64,000 nt of DNA from Spiro-02 sp034114085 (GTDB lineage: Bacteria > Spirochaetota > Spirochaetia > Sphaerochaetales > Sphaerochaetaceae). A program made the position numbers and the translations under genes. The notes under the pieces are model-generated. The model saw only the letters and a list, made by a program, of their open reading frames with translations. It was not told the DNA's origin and ran no database searches. The stretch spans positions 1-64,000 of the forward strand of contig JAXEWB010000024.1 in the NCBI GenBank assembly GCA_034114085.1. The letters run 5' to 3'. Position 1 is the stretch's first letter; each line of letters opens with the position of its first letter. This document shows, piece by piece, positions 43,705-52,750 of this stretch.

Positions 43705-44691
43705 ATGATTTCTCTACAAACGAAATATATGGGTCTTACCCTGAAGAATCCGATTATCATCGGCAGCAGTCCGCTGACTGCCAGTTTGGACAGTCTGCGC
43801 AAATGTGAGGATGCCGGCGTGGGAGCCGTGGTCATCAAGTCGATTTTTGAAGAGCAGATTGACGCAGACGCTTCGGCTGTGGTTTCCGATGCGCAGGAAT
43901 ATCTCACCCATGCGGATGCCTACGGTTTTCTCGAAGGTGCGAGCAAGGATCACTATATCGATACCTATCTTGCGTTGGTAGAAGGTGCGAAACGGGCTCT
44001 CGATATTCCTGTAATCGCGTCCATCAATTGTAAAGACGCGGGGACATGGCTTGACTACGGGCAGCGTTTCGTTTCCTGCGGGGCTGATGCTCTGGAACTC
44101 AATCACTATGTGGTCGCGGCAGACGCGAAGGTTCCGGGCGAAGAGGTTGAGAAGGAGTATCTCAAGCTTGTGAAGAACGCCCGCAAGGAGTTCAAGCTGC
44201 CATTGAGCCTGAAGCTTGGCTACAAGTTTTCCAGCCTCGCCAATATGATCAGGCAGTTCGACAAGCTTGGTCTGGATGCGCTCGTGCTGTTCAACCGGTT
44301 CTACCATCCGGATATCGACATTGACAATTTGACGTTCAAACCCGCCGAGGTCCTCAGTACTGCACATGAATATGTCGAATCGCTTCGCTGGACAGCCTTG
44401 ATGAGCGCTGAGATTAATTGTGACATCTGTGCGACTACAGGAATCCATACCGGGGAAACCGTTGTGAAGCAGCTGCTCGCCGGAGCAAAGGCGGTTCAAG
44501 TATGTTCCGCCATCATCAAATACGGTTTTGGCCGCGTCGGGGAGATGCTTGGCAAAGTCGAGTCATGGATGGAGAAGCACGAATATTCAGAAGTCGCGCA
44601 ATTCAATGGGATACTGGCCCAGGAACGTATGTCCGATCCATCGGCTTGGGAACGGAGCCAGTATATGAAATCATTGCTGGGAAGCAAATAG
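43705..44691 (+). CDS. Dihydroorotate dehydrogenase-like protein
   Basis: A 328-residue FMN-dependent TIM-barrel protein. YMGLTLKNPIIIGSSPLTAS, VIKSIFEEQI, the substrate/FMN lysine region LSLKLGYKF and the C-terminal GAKAVQVCSAIIKYG fit the DHOD-like family found alongside true PyrD. The pyrimidine-pathway role is unproven, and no pyr genes are nearby. The start at 43705 follows AGGAGG; the longer frame from 43528 lies in non-coding sequence. Confidence 0.87.
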   Translation: MISLQTKYMGLTLKNPIIIGSSPLTASLDSLRKCEDAGVGAVVIKSIFEEQIDADASAVVSDAQEYLTHADAYGFLEGASKDHYIDTYLALVEGAKRALDIPVIASINCKDAGTWLDYGQRFVSCGADALELNHYVVAADAKVPGEEVEKEYLKLVKNARKEFKLPLSLKLGYKFSSLANMIRQFDKLGLDALVLFNRFYHPDIDIDNLTFKPAEVLSTAHEYVESLRWTALMSAEINCDICATTGIHTGETVVKQLLAGAKAVQVCSAIIKYGFGRVGEMLGKVESWMEKHEYSEVAQFNGILAQERMSDPSAWERSQYMKSLLGSK

Positions 44692-44705
44692 GAGAGGCCG
44701 GTATC

Positions 44706-45842
44706 ATGGATAAGGCAAAATATAGAGACATAGCTCCCTATGATCCCGATGCAGTCGCCCAGGCGATAGATCGTTTGCGGAATTCGCCGCAGTTCATGAT
44801 AGGTCTTGGGGAATTGCTTTCTTCGGACGATGATGATGCCAGAAAAGCCGTAGCGGCATTTCAAGAACGGCTTCCCGTCCTTTTGGACCAGGTAAGGACT
44901 TATGAGGATTTCCAGCGGATTATTACGGCTGGCATGATGATTCCTACTATCCTGAAGAAGTCAGTTGACAAGTTCTCCTTCACTGGTTCGGAGAATCTTG
45001 ACAAGGAGAAGCCGTTCCTGTTCATCAGCAACCACCGTGATATTGTGTTGGATTGCACGCTTCTCGATTATGCGTTGCTCCAGTCGGGAATGATGCTTTG
45101 CGAGATGGCCATAGGCGACAACCTCCTGGTGAACCAATTCGCGACTGACATGTTCAAGCTCAACGGGGGCATCACCGTCAAACGGGAGCTTCCGATGCGT
45201 GAGAAATATCTGGAGTCGATTCGTCTCAGCGAGTATTTTATTGAACTGATCACTGAGGAACGTCATTCAATCTGGGTCGCGCAGAAGAGCGGTCGGTCCA
45301 AGGATGGAATTGACACAACCAACGCGGCGATTATCAAGATGCTCTATTTGTCCAAGAAAAAGACCGGTGTGAAATTCTCCGACTTGATAAAATCCTGCAA
45401 CATCGTCCCTGTGTCAATCAGCTATGAATACGATCCCTGTGATATCAACAAGGGGAGGGAGGAAGTCAGCAAGCTGCTGCATGGTGGTGAATATCGGAAA
45501 AAGAAGTACGAGGATTTGCTGAACATGCTCCGGGGGCTTCGGAAGTACAAGGGCAACATCCATCTTGCGTTCGGCAAACCGCTGGTTGACGACTACGAGA
45601 CTCCTGAGGCGGTGGCGCGGGAGATTGACCGGCAAATCCACCTTGAGTACAGGCTTTGGGACACCAATTGTTTCGCATACGATTATCTGGAGGGGACCGG
45701 CAGGTTCTCCGAGCGCTACGCTGACATGGATACTGAAAAGTTTCTTGACCGGTACAGGGGGCTAAAAAAAGATGTCAGGGAATTCGTGCTCAATTCCTAT
45801 GCTAATCCGGTACGTTCCTACCTTGCGGAAACTGATGCATAG
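44706..45842 (+). CDS. PlsC-like glycerolipid acyltransferase
   Basis: A 378-residue protein with an acyltransferase core near residues 85-250. FISNHRDIVLDCTLLDY carries the catalytic His-Asp pair, but with five residues between (H-x5-D) instead of the usual four. KLNGGITVKRELPM and WVAQKSGRSKDGIDTTN give the glycerol-phosphate/acyl sites in a form typical of a divergent family seen in Bacteroidota and spirochaetes. It probably makes or remodels phospholipid. AGGAGAGG precedes the ATG, and the DHOD-like gene ends 14 bp upstream. Confidence 0.85.
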   Translation: MDKAKYRDIAPYDPDAVAQAIDRLRNSPQFMIGLGELLSSDDDDARKAVAAFQERLPVLLDQVRTYEDFQRIITAGMMIPTILKKSVDKFSFTGSENLDKEKPFLFISNHRDIVLDCTLLDYALLQSGMMLCEMAIGDNLLVNQFATDMFKLNGGITVKRELPMREKYLESIRLSEYFIELITEERHSIWVAQKSGRSKDGIDTTNAAIIKMLYLSKKKTGVKFSDLIKSCNIVPVSISYEYDPCDINKGREEVSKLLHGGEYRKKKYEDLLNMLRGLRKYKGNIHLAFGKPLVDDYETPEAVAREIDRQIHLEYRLWDTNCFAYDYLEGTGRFSERYADMDTEKFLDRYRGLKKDVREFVLNSYANPVRSYLAETDA

Positions 45843-46701
45843 GATTTTTCCAGTGGTACGTGCCGGTGGAGTCGCATTGTTCTTGGCGATTCTACTGGCT
45901 TGCGTTTCCTGTTCCCGTGAAGATTTTTCGTTGCGTGAAGAACAATCTACCATCGTAGTTTCGGTCGATGTCGATAGTTCCGGCGCTTTTTCGCCTGCAC
46001 GGTATTCTTTGTCCTTGTATGTGGATGTTGGTTTTACCATAGAACCGGAGGAACTCCAGTTTTCCGTCACCACTCCTGACGGTCTGGATAATTGGGAGTT
46101 CTTTCCCGCTCTGATTGAGTTTGATGGTGTTCGGTGGCTTGGTCATTCGAACATATCTCTAGGTGCGGAAGTGCCTGTACCAAAGGGCGACTGGTCGTTG
46201 CGGTTGTTCCTGAAAGACGGGCGAACGATAGAGCATTCCTTTTCCGTTGCGTATGATGGAGTATCACCCGTATCCTATCCCGTCGTAGCTTTCGCTTCGT
46301 CAGCCGACGGGCAGCGTGTCGTGGTATTGACGACTTCTGGTCAGCGAGAAGCTATGCGGAACGTACTACTGGATGTACCGCGGGAGCTGAATGAGAAACT
46401 TCTGCCCGTCGTCCATGCCGATTATAGTGGCATGCCGGATTCTTCCGGTTCCAGTACCCTTGTACCTGCCGTTTCCGTCGCCCCTCCGTCTTCCTTCGCC
46501 CAGTCCGTTTCGGTCGCATGGAACTTTGAGCTGATGAATCAGACAGGGGAGATGCTCTACCAGGGTGAAATATCCCCGGGCCTTCATTCTCTGACGGAGC
46601 TAGGGGGGACCCTGTGGGACAATGCGAAAACATTGGTCCTGTATCGGTATATTCCTGAGTCCCGCATCACGTTCGTCTGTCGGCAGACGTTACGCGATTA
46701 A
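45835..46701 (+). CDS. Hypothetical lipoprotein
   Basis: A 288-residue protein with a lipoprotein signal (VALFLAILLACVSCSRED; lipobox LLAC). The mature part is beta-rich and I recognise no family. The ATG at 45835 overlaps the acyltransferase stop by 8 bp, indicating translational coupling, so it may act in envelope lipid handling (inference). It ends 4 bp inside the convergent mutL gene. Confidence 0.7.
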   Translation: MHRIFPVVRAGGVALFLAILLACVSCSREDFSLREEQSTIVVSVDVDSSGAFSPARYSLSLYVDVGFTIEPEELQFSVTTPDGLDNWEFFPALIEFDGVRWLGHSNISLGAEVPVPKGDWSLRLFLKDGRTIEHSFSVAYDGVSPVSYPVVAFASSADGQRVVVLTTSGQREAMRNVLLDVPRELNEKLLPVVHADYSGMPDSSGSSTLVPAVSVAPPSSFAQSVSVAWNFELMNQTGEMLYQGEISPGLHSLTELGGTLWDNAKTLVLYRYIPESRITFVCRQTLRD

Positions 46702-48611
46702 GTCCTTCCTACCGCCTGCCATAGCTCCTGCTTGCTGATTCTGACCAGAAACGTCCGGCCATGGGGGCAGCAAGGATCCTGCATGGCGAATACTTTTTCT
46801 AGAATCGCTTTCGCCGTATATGCGTCTATGGCATCCCCGTCTTTGATTGCCGCGTGACAGGCGATGATCGCGTAAAGTCCCTTTTCTATTTCATCCAGAT
46901 CTCCCGTCTGCGTGCTGATGAACCGTACAATTGCCTGCTCCACCGGTTTGCATAACGCAGGAAGCGACGCAAGTTCCCAAAGCAGATCTTCCGGTCTGGA
47001 CAGCTCCATGCCAAACTCAGCGTATATGTAGGAATTCTCCTGCAAAAACATATCAACATCCCTGTCTACTTCAAAAGATAGCGGTACCATCAGTTTCTGG
47101 ATGTCCTTGTGTTCCTTGATTTCATCGAACAGAATCCGTTCATGGGCGGCATGCTGGTCCACCAAGTAGATGTCGTCCCCCTTCTGTGCTATGAGAAAAA
47201 GACTGAATGCTTGACCGAGATATGTAAAAGCTTGTTCCTCCATTGTCTGCGCCATCCACTCCGATGCGTCAGGACTCCGACGGTCGGCTATCGCCTGAAG
47301 CGAATCTTCACGTTCTACGACAGGTCTCGCCTCATTCTGGCGCTGGGGATGAAGCATGGCTTTCGCCTTCGCGAACCATGCGGGGTCGCTCGGGCGTTGC
47401 TCCTGGGGGGACGAGCCGGTTCCCCTCGTGCCAGAACCGCCGCCCGTCCCTGCGCCGTAGATACTTGGTCGGATACCAGCATAAGGTCTGTCTGGCTCTG
47501 CGGAAAGGTTTCTGAAAGTCGGTTGTGAATCCTTTGGCTCCTCGTCTTGTCCGTTGGGCCGGGATTGTCCAAGCTCCAGCTGTGCGGCTCCTTGGTGCGC
47601 CTCTATCCTAAGCCGGGGAATTGCCCTGCGAACCTGAGTTCTGACCATCTCGACGACTTGATGATGTATCTCCGCCTTGTTGCGGAGCTTCACTTCACGC
47701 TTCGCCGGGTGAATGTTGAAATCGACGAGGGTAGGATCGACCGTCACAAACAGGTAGCAGTACGGATAACTGCCTCCGGGTAGCATTTCCCCGTATCCGT
47801 AGACCACCGCCTGAACTAAAGCGAATTCCTCCACTGGGCGATTGTTTATATAGATTTTGATATGGGATCTGTCCGAACGGTAACATGCGGGTGTAGAAGC
47901 TACCGCGTACAACGAAAATTTTCCCGCTGTATCATACAGTTCCAAAGTCTCTCCGCGGACAAGATTCTTGTCGGTGGCGAGAGCATCAAGCACCCGGTCC
48001 TTCTTTGAAGCCGGCGGCAGATGAAGTCGCAGAACATCATCCGCATAGAACTTGAATTCTATATCGGGAAAAGCCAAAGCCTTTTCTGCCATGACGTTTT
48101 TGCACATCGTGGCTTCGGTGGACGGACGCTTGAGAAACATTCTGCGTGCGGGGATATCATGGAACAAGTCTTCGACATCTACTTGCGTCCCCTTGCCCGG
48201 TCCCCCCGGCGCCACAGGACCTTCCGTCCCGTTGTCTACCGTAATCTGCCACGGCGTTCCTTGCGCCCTGCTGCTGGCAATAGTTACTCTTGCGCAGGCG
48301 GCGATACTGTAGAGTGCTTCGCCCCTGAACCCCATCGTAGAAAGATGATACAGATCGTCCAGCGTGGAAACCTTGCTGGTCGCATGACTTTTGCAGCATA
48401 ACGGCAGGTCTTCCTTGTCGATGCCGTCTCCGTCATCGATGACCGTTATTCGTTTCAGCCCCCCCTCCTGGACATACACGCCGATCGAGGCCGCATGGGC
48501 GTCAATGGCGTTGTCGATCAGCTCCCGTACTACGGACGACGGCCGTTCTATCACTTCCCCCGCGGCGATGCGTTGTGCGACGATCGGGTCTAGCAATTGA
48601 ATTCTGTTCAT
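46698..48611 (-). CDS. mutL: DNA mismatch repair protein MutL
   Basis: A 637-residue MutL. The GHKL ATPase domain has ELIDNAIDAHAASI, IDDGDGIDKEDL and STMGFRGEALYSI. A Pro/Gly-rich linker covers ~350-430. The C-terminal domain has the endonuclease site DQHAAHERILFDE (the last motif Glu is Asp here) and the zinc-site motifs IACHAAIK and CPHGRT, so it is probably a nicking MutL, as in organisms without MutH. The start at 48611 (MNRIQLLDPIVAQRIAAGEV) is the family norm; the frame to 48707 is not. No mutS is adjacent. Confidence 0.96.
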   Translation of the reverse strand: MNRIQLLDPIVAQRIAAGEVIERPSSVVRELIDNAIDAHAASIGVYVQEGGLKRITVIDDGDGIDKEDLPLCCKSHATSKVSTLDDLYHLSTMGFRGEALYSIAACARVTIASSRAQGTPWQITVDNGTEGPVAPGGPGKGTQVDVEDLFHDIPARRMFLKRPSTEATMCKNVMAEKALAFPDIEFKFYADDVLRLHLPPASKKDRVLDALATDKNLVRGETLELYDTAGKFSLYAVASTPACYRSDRSHIKIYINNRPVEEFALVQAVVYGYGEMLPGGSYPYCYLFVTVDPTLVDFNIHPAKREVKLRNKAEIHHQVVEMVRTQVRRAIPRLRIEAHQGAAQLELGQSRPNGQDEEPKDSQPTFRNLSAEPDRPYAGIRPSIYGAGTGGGSGTRGTGSSPQEQRPSDPAWFAKAKAMLHPQRQNEARPVVEREDSLQAIADRRSPDASEWMAQTMEEQAFTYLGQAFSLFLIAQKGDDIYLVDQHAAHERILFDEIKEHKDIQKLMVPLSFEVDRDVDMFLQENSYIYAEFGMELSRPEDLLWELASLPALCKPVEQAIVRFISTQTGDLDEIEKGLYAIIACHAAIKDGDAIDAYTAKAILEKVFAMQDPCCPHGRTFLVRISKQELWQAVGRT

Positions 48612-48710
48612 GCTGTCATTGTACCACATCTGCATGGAAAAAGTAAAAAGGACCGCGCTCAGCCATGGGACGTTCGCGCGATCCTCAGTTTTGATCCATC
48701 CAGACAAGAG

Positions 48711-51700
48711 TTAGAAGCCGATCTTGACTCCCATGGAGAGCGCGGGCTTGACGTTTCCAGTCGGTTTGCCGTCTGTATCGTAGACCTCGGTGGTCGATAT
48801 CCTTCCAGTTACAGTGGCAAGCCCCGCCTTGATATCGAGCTGGCCGTATGCCACCGCGTTCTCATTGACGAAGAACGCATTCAGTCCGCCGAGGAGGGAC
48901 GGCCTGGTATTGAACAGGCTCCTGATCTCACTAAAGATATTCTGTTTCACGAAGCCGGCGGAGACATCGACGACCGAAGTGCTGATTTTCAATTCAAGGT
49001 TGAATTTGTCTCCGACATAGCTGAGGCTTGAGAAGTTCGGCAGATCGACGTCAAGGATATAACCAGTATGGATCGAGAACACATTCGAGGCGTATCCGAA
49101 CGCAACTTTACCGAAGAAGGTCCTGGCGGCGGTTTCGACTCCGACGAAATCAGTGTTGCGCCGCAAATAGTATTCATCGAACATTCCATAGGAGAGGATG
49201 CCGGATTGGATTCCTCCCGCTAGCGTAAAATTGAAGTTGCCGAATGTTCCGTCAAGAGAGCCCGCGAGCAGGTAATTTTTCAATTGTGAGTTCTCGTCAA
49301 GCAACAAGAACTTGTTGCCGGCGGTCCCGCTCAGTTGCGCTGCTGTTGAAGCATGGATGCCAAGGGACAGGGAATCAAGCCCCTTGTTGTAGATGATTGG
49401 TAGAGTGATGTCCACCGTGGGATACAGCCTGAAGGCTTCATAGGATGGTCGTTTCGCCTGCGCAACGGCCGATATGCCAATCTTGAACGGATAGCTCATC
49501 GCGATTGGTTTCGCGGAAATGGCAAGTCCGGCCAAGGTCGGGAACGTCATGTCATCAATGAACAGTTCATACCCGAAGTAGAGGGTGTTCAACCTGTTGT
49601 ACAACGGCAATGCGGTAAAATACGGTGCTTCGATGTCGGGCAGGATGTTGTCAACCAGCGTACCCCCCGCGAACGTGAGGGCCTGTTCCCTGTCCATGAG
49701 CAGGTAGAAGGAGCTCAACGGTTTACAGATACGCAGGTGTTCGACAAGATTGAACACATCGGTTACGAGATCGAGCACCTTTTGCGGAGTTGAAAGGGAA
49801 CTTGTATCGAACACACCGAAATCCCAGAACCTGTCGCCTCGCGGCGCATACCATGAAGCGGGATCGAATACTGTATGATAGCCGAGGCTGGCACCGAAGT
49901 TAATGCCGACTCCTAGGGAGAAATTATCGGAATCAAATAGCAATACCGGTTTGATGAACAACATTTGGTCATTGGAATTCTTGTTCGACGGGGTAGATGA
50001 GAACCTGCGGTTCACATAGGTCGCCCCGATGCTGCCAGAAATCTTGACTTTACCTTCTTTGGTCAATAGAGGGGATTCTCCGAATTGCGGGAACGTCCCC
50101 GTTCCAAGCCGCATCGTCATGCCGAGGTCCAGGACCGGTGCTATGCCCATGTTCGTCTGTCCCGGCGTAGTCTTTGCGGTGGATAGCTTCATGTCGAGCC
50201 GAACCGCGCCGGCGTCATACTCCGCATAGGCGTATACGTTGGTGTATTCGGGATTCAGAAACGCGCCGATTTTTTCACTGGCGCTACCGCTTCCTGTGAA
50301 CAAGGCACTGTAGGCGCCGATCATGTCAATCTGCTGGAGTCCTGCCCCAAAACTCCACGCCGTCCCTGCGTACCCAAGCTCCAACGATGAAATGTCAGCC
50401 TTTCTTCCATGCGCATCGCCGGCGAGCGGCGCCAGTCCAAAGTCTCCGGAAAGCTTGAATGGTAGGTTCCACGAACCGGCAATCTGGAAACCGTTGACCG
50501 CATAGGAACCATTGAGCATGAGGTCGAGGATATTTCCAGTCGTCATGGGTTTTCCACTGTAGGAGGTGTTGTTGATCAGATTCGATACAACCTTACCTCT
50601 GTTGAACGCTACTGTAGCACCGAGTTTCGCACCGCCGAAAGTTGCATCAAGACCGGCGCTAGCGAGGAAATTCGGAAATTTCTCCATGAGGGATGCCGCG
50701 TCTTTGTCATAGATATCCGAAACCTTGAAGTCCGGGTAGGCTTGCAGGTACAACGCTCCGCCGATATTCAGGTTCATCCTTAGCTTCCGGTTGTTGACTA
50801 GCGGGAAACTGAAATCCAAGGAAGGATACAAATCCACTACGAGGCTTGCGGATGGTCTTGATAGAACGACAAGGGAGGATATCCCGATACTGAACGGATA
50901 TGCCTGAGTCGGTGTAAAACGGAAACGGACGCCACCGGTCTGCTGTCTGTTCGCCAGCAGGTCGTTCAAGTAGAGATCGTCGAAATATATCTGATGCCCG
51001 TACCAGGAGGTGTTCACCTGATTGTAGAATCCAAGCATCGACGTCTTGTCAAAACGATGGTTGATGCCTCCCATCATGGAGTTGACGCCGAAGCTGATCG
51101 GAGAAGTCGTATCCACGTTGAAATATACTTTGCCTGATGTCGTTCCGAACTTGAAATAGTCAATGAAACTGGTAATCGACGCAATAGTGTTCAGTGGAGA
51201 GGACGCATCGAACTTCAGCGTTCCACCAATATCTTCCCATTTCAGGGAACCTGTCGTACTGAGTGTCGCCCGGAGTCCCAGTTTAAAGGTATTGTAGCTG
51301 AAATACGGCTTGACGGCGATCGTGGAAAGCGGCTGCACATCCGCGTCAGCGGATGAACCGTCATAATGGAGCGAATAGGAGAGGGCCACCCCCGCGTCGA
51401 GCTTGGTCTTCTCCGGCGCAGCACCGGAAATCAATCCGCTGGGCTGTCGGACGGTGAGCTTGTCATCTTCTCCTGGTGTCGATGCCGATGTCGCTGGGGC
51501 TGCGGCAGGCTCTTCCATGGGCGTTGACGCGATGGGCTCTTCCAATATGACCTTTGGTTCTTCAAAAGATTGAACGGATGGTCGATAGTAGGATATTTTC
51601 GCCGGTGTGAACACCGGCGCTCTGGGGACGGGCTTGTTTATTGTGGGAAGCGATTCAAAAACCGGTGCTTCGGGAAACAGCGGCTTGCTTTCAGCTGTTC

Positions 51701-52703
51701 CTGCGAATAACGGAGCTTTTGGAGCTAGCGGAGAAATAGCAACGACATCGGAGAATGCCGGGGCTTTTGGTGTCATCGGGGAAATTCCGATGATGTCGGA
51801 GAATACTGGAACCGCTGGAATTTCCGGAACCACCGTCCCTGCAAGAACCACAGGAGCGGCTGGAATTCTGGAAACGGTTGCTTCTTCCTGTATCGCCGGC
51901 GCGACCGTAGCTACCGGCGCCGTAGGGGCTACGGGTGTCGCAGGTGTGGCTTCATCTACCTGTTCGCCTGGCGCTGCTGGTTCAATCAGAGCCGAGGCCG
52001 GTTCGGCCAGAACCTCCGTCGCAGGAACTTCATCCACGGCTTTCGCCTCGACCGAAGCGATTACCGGCTGGACGGGTGTCCCCGGAAGGCTCGCCACGAT
52101 AGCTGGGTCGGGATTGTATGCCATCGACATATATGCCTGCTGATTGACCGCCTTGGGGTCCATCAATGGAATCATCATGTCGAGGTAATAATAGGAAGGA
52201 ACGGTCGTCTTCCGCTTGGTAATGACATTGAAAGCGGCGACATTTCCACCGAAGGAATATATCAATTCACCCAAATCGGAACTGACCCATATCTGACTGG
52301 TTCCCGTCACTTGGTAACGGGATACCGGCGTCACCACGTTGAGCGTCCCCGCAAAGCCTTTGTCCGTCTGGAAAATCGCCGAACCGGAGACCAGATAGAA
52401 TACAGGGTCTTCATAGGTCAGCCTGCTTATCCCAAGAATCGACTGTGGTTGCAGGACGATGGCGCCCGCTGGACTTCCCAGTGCCACGATGGAGTCTTCC
52501 GTCCGCAAAATCCAGCCTTCATACAGTCCGTCGTCCAGCATCTGGTCCGGGTTTACCGCCTTGCCTTGGGAGTCGTACGCTTTGAATCCCGAGACGTCTC
52601 CGTTGGAGACGTACAACGGAGAACTGGAGAATGCCATCGAGGGCATCAGGACTATTGCTATCACAATCAACGCGAAACGAAAACCTTTATGTGTGTTTTT
52701 CAT
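48711..52703 (-). CDS. Large exported protein: FecR-like domain, Pro/Ala linker, duplicated outer-membrane unit
   Basis: About 1330 residues with a signal peptide (FALIVIAIVLMPSMAFS). Residues ~30-180 resemble a FecR-type domain (GWILRTEDSIVALGSPAGAIVLQPQS). Residues ~205-420 are a Pro/Ala/Val-rich linker with imperfect repeats such as APVFSDIIGISPMTPK and APAFSDVVAISPLAPK. The rest is beta-rich and contains two homologous halves (~468-710 and ~920-1175), sharing YN-x2-NT, YPF-x-IGIS and RPS...LYP landmarks. It ends in SMGVKIGF, an outer-membrane-type terminal strand. Probably a surface or outer-membrane protein; function unknown. Start 52703 follows AAGGTGG. Second gene of an operon. Confidence 0.75.
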   Translation of the reverse strand: MKNTHKGFRFALIVIAIVLMPSMAFSSSPLYVSNGDVSGFKAYDSQGKAVNPDQMLDDGLYEGWILRTEDSIVALGSPAGAIVLQPQSILGISRLTYEDPVFYLVSGSAIFQTDKGFAGTLNVVTPVSRYQVTGTSQIWVSSDLGELIYSFGGNVAAFNVITKRKTTVPSYYYLDMMIPLMDPKAVNQQAYMSMAYNPDPAIVASLPGTPVQPVIASVEAKAVDEVPATEVLAEPASALIEPAAPGEQVDEATPATPVAPTAPVATVAPAIQEEATVSRIPAAPVVLAGTVVPEIPAVPVFSDIIGISPMTPKAPAFSDVVAISPLAPKAPLFAGTAESKPLFPEAPVFESLPTINKPVPRAPVFTPAKISYYRPSVQSFEEPKVILEEPIASTPMEEPAAAPATSASTPGEDDKLTVRQPSGLISGAAPEKTKLDAGVALSYSLHYDGSSADADVQPLSTIAVKPYFSYNTFKLGLRATLSTTGSLKWEDIGGTLKFDASSPLNTIASITSFIDYFKFGTTSGKVYFNVDTTSPISFGVNSMMGGINHRFDKTSMLGFYNQVNTSWYGHQIYFDDLYLNDLLANRQQTGGVRFRFTPTQAYPFSIGISSLVVLSRPSASLVVDLYPSLDFSFPLVNNRKLRMNLNIGGALYLQAYPDFKVSDIYDKDAASLMEKFPNFLASAGLDATFGGAKLGATVAFNRGKVVSNLINNTSYSGKPMTTGNILDLMLNGSYAVNGFQIAGSWNLPFKLSGDFGLAPLAGDAHGRKADISSLELGYAGTAWSFGAGLQQIDMIGAYSALFTGSGSASEKIGAFLNPEYTNVYAYAEYDAGAVRLDMKLSTAKTTPGQTNMGIAPVLDLGMTMRLGTGTFPQFGESPLLTKEGKVKISGSIGATYVNRRFSSTPSNKNSNDQMLFIKPVLLFDSDNFSLGVGINFGASLGYHTVFDPASWYAPRGDRFWDFGVFDTSSLSTPQKVLDLVTDVFNLVEHLRICKPLSSFYLLMDREQALTFAGGTLVDNILPDIEAPYFTALPLYNRLNTLYFGYELFIDDMTFPTLAGLAISAKPIAMSYPFKIGISAVAQAKRPSYEAFRLYPTVDITLPIIYNKGLDSLSLGIHASTAAQLSGTAGNKFLLLDENSQLKNYLLAGSLDGTFGNFNFTLAGGIQSGILSYGMFDEYYLRRNTDFVGVETAARTFFGKVAFGYASNVFSIHTGYILDVDLPNFSSLSYVGDKFNLELKISTSVVDVSAGFVKQNIFSEIRSLFNTRPSLLGGLNAFFVNENAVAYGQLDIKAGLATVTGRISTTEVYDTDGKPTGNVKPALSMGVKIGF

Positions 52704-52750
52704 CAATTCCACCTTCTTTCTGGTCTGGCGATTTGGTACGAATCATATAT

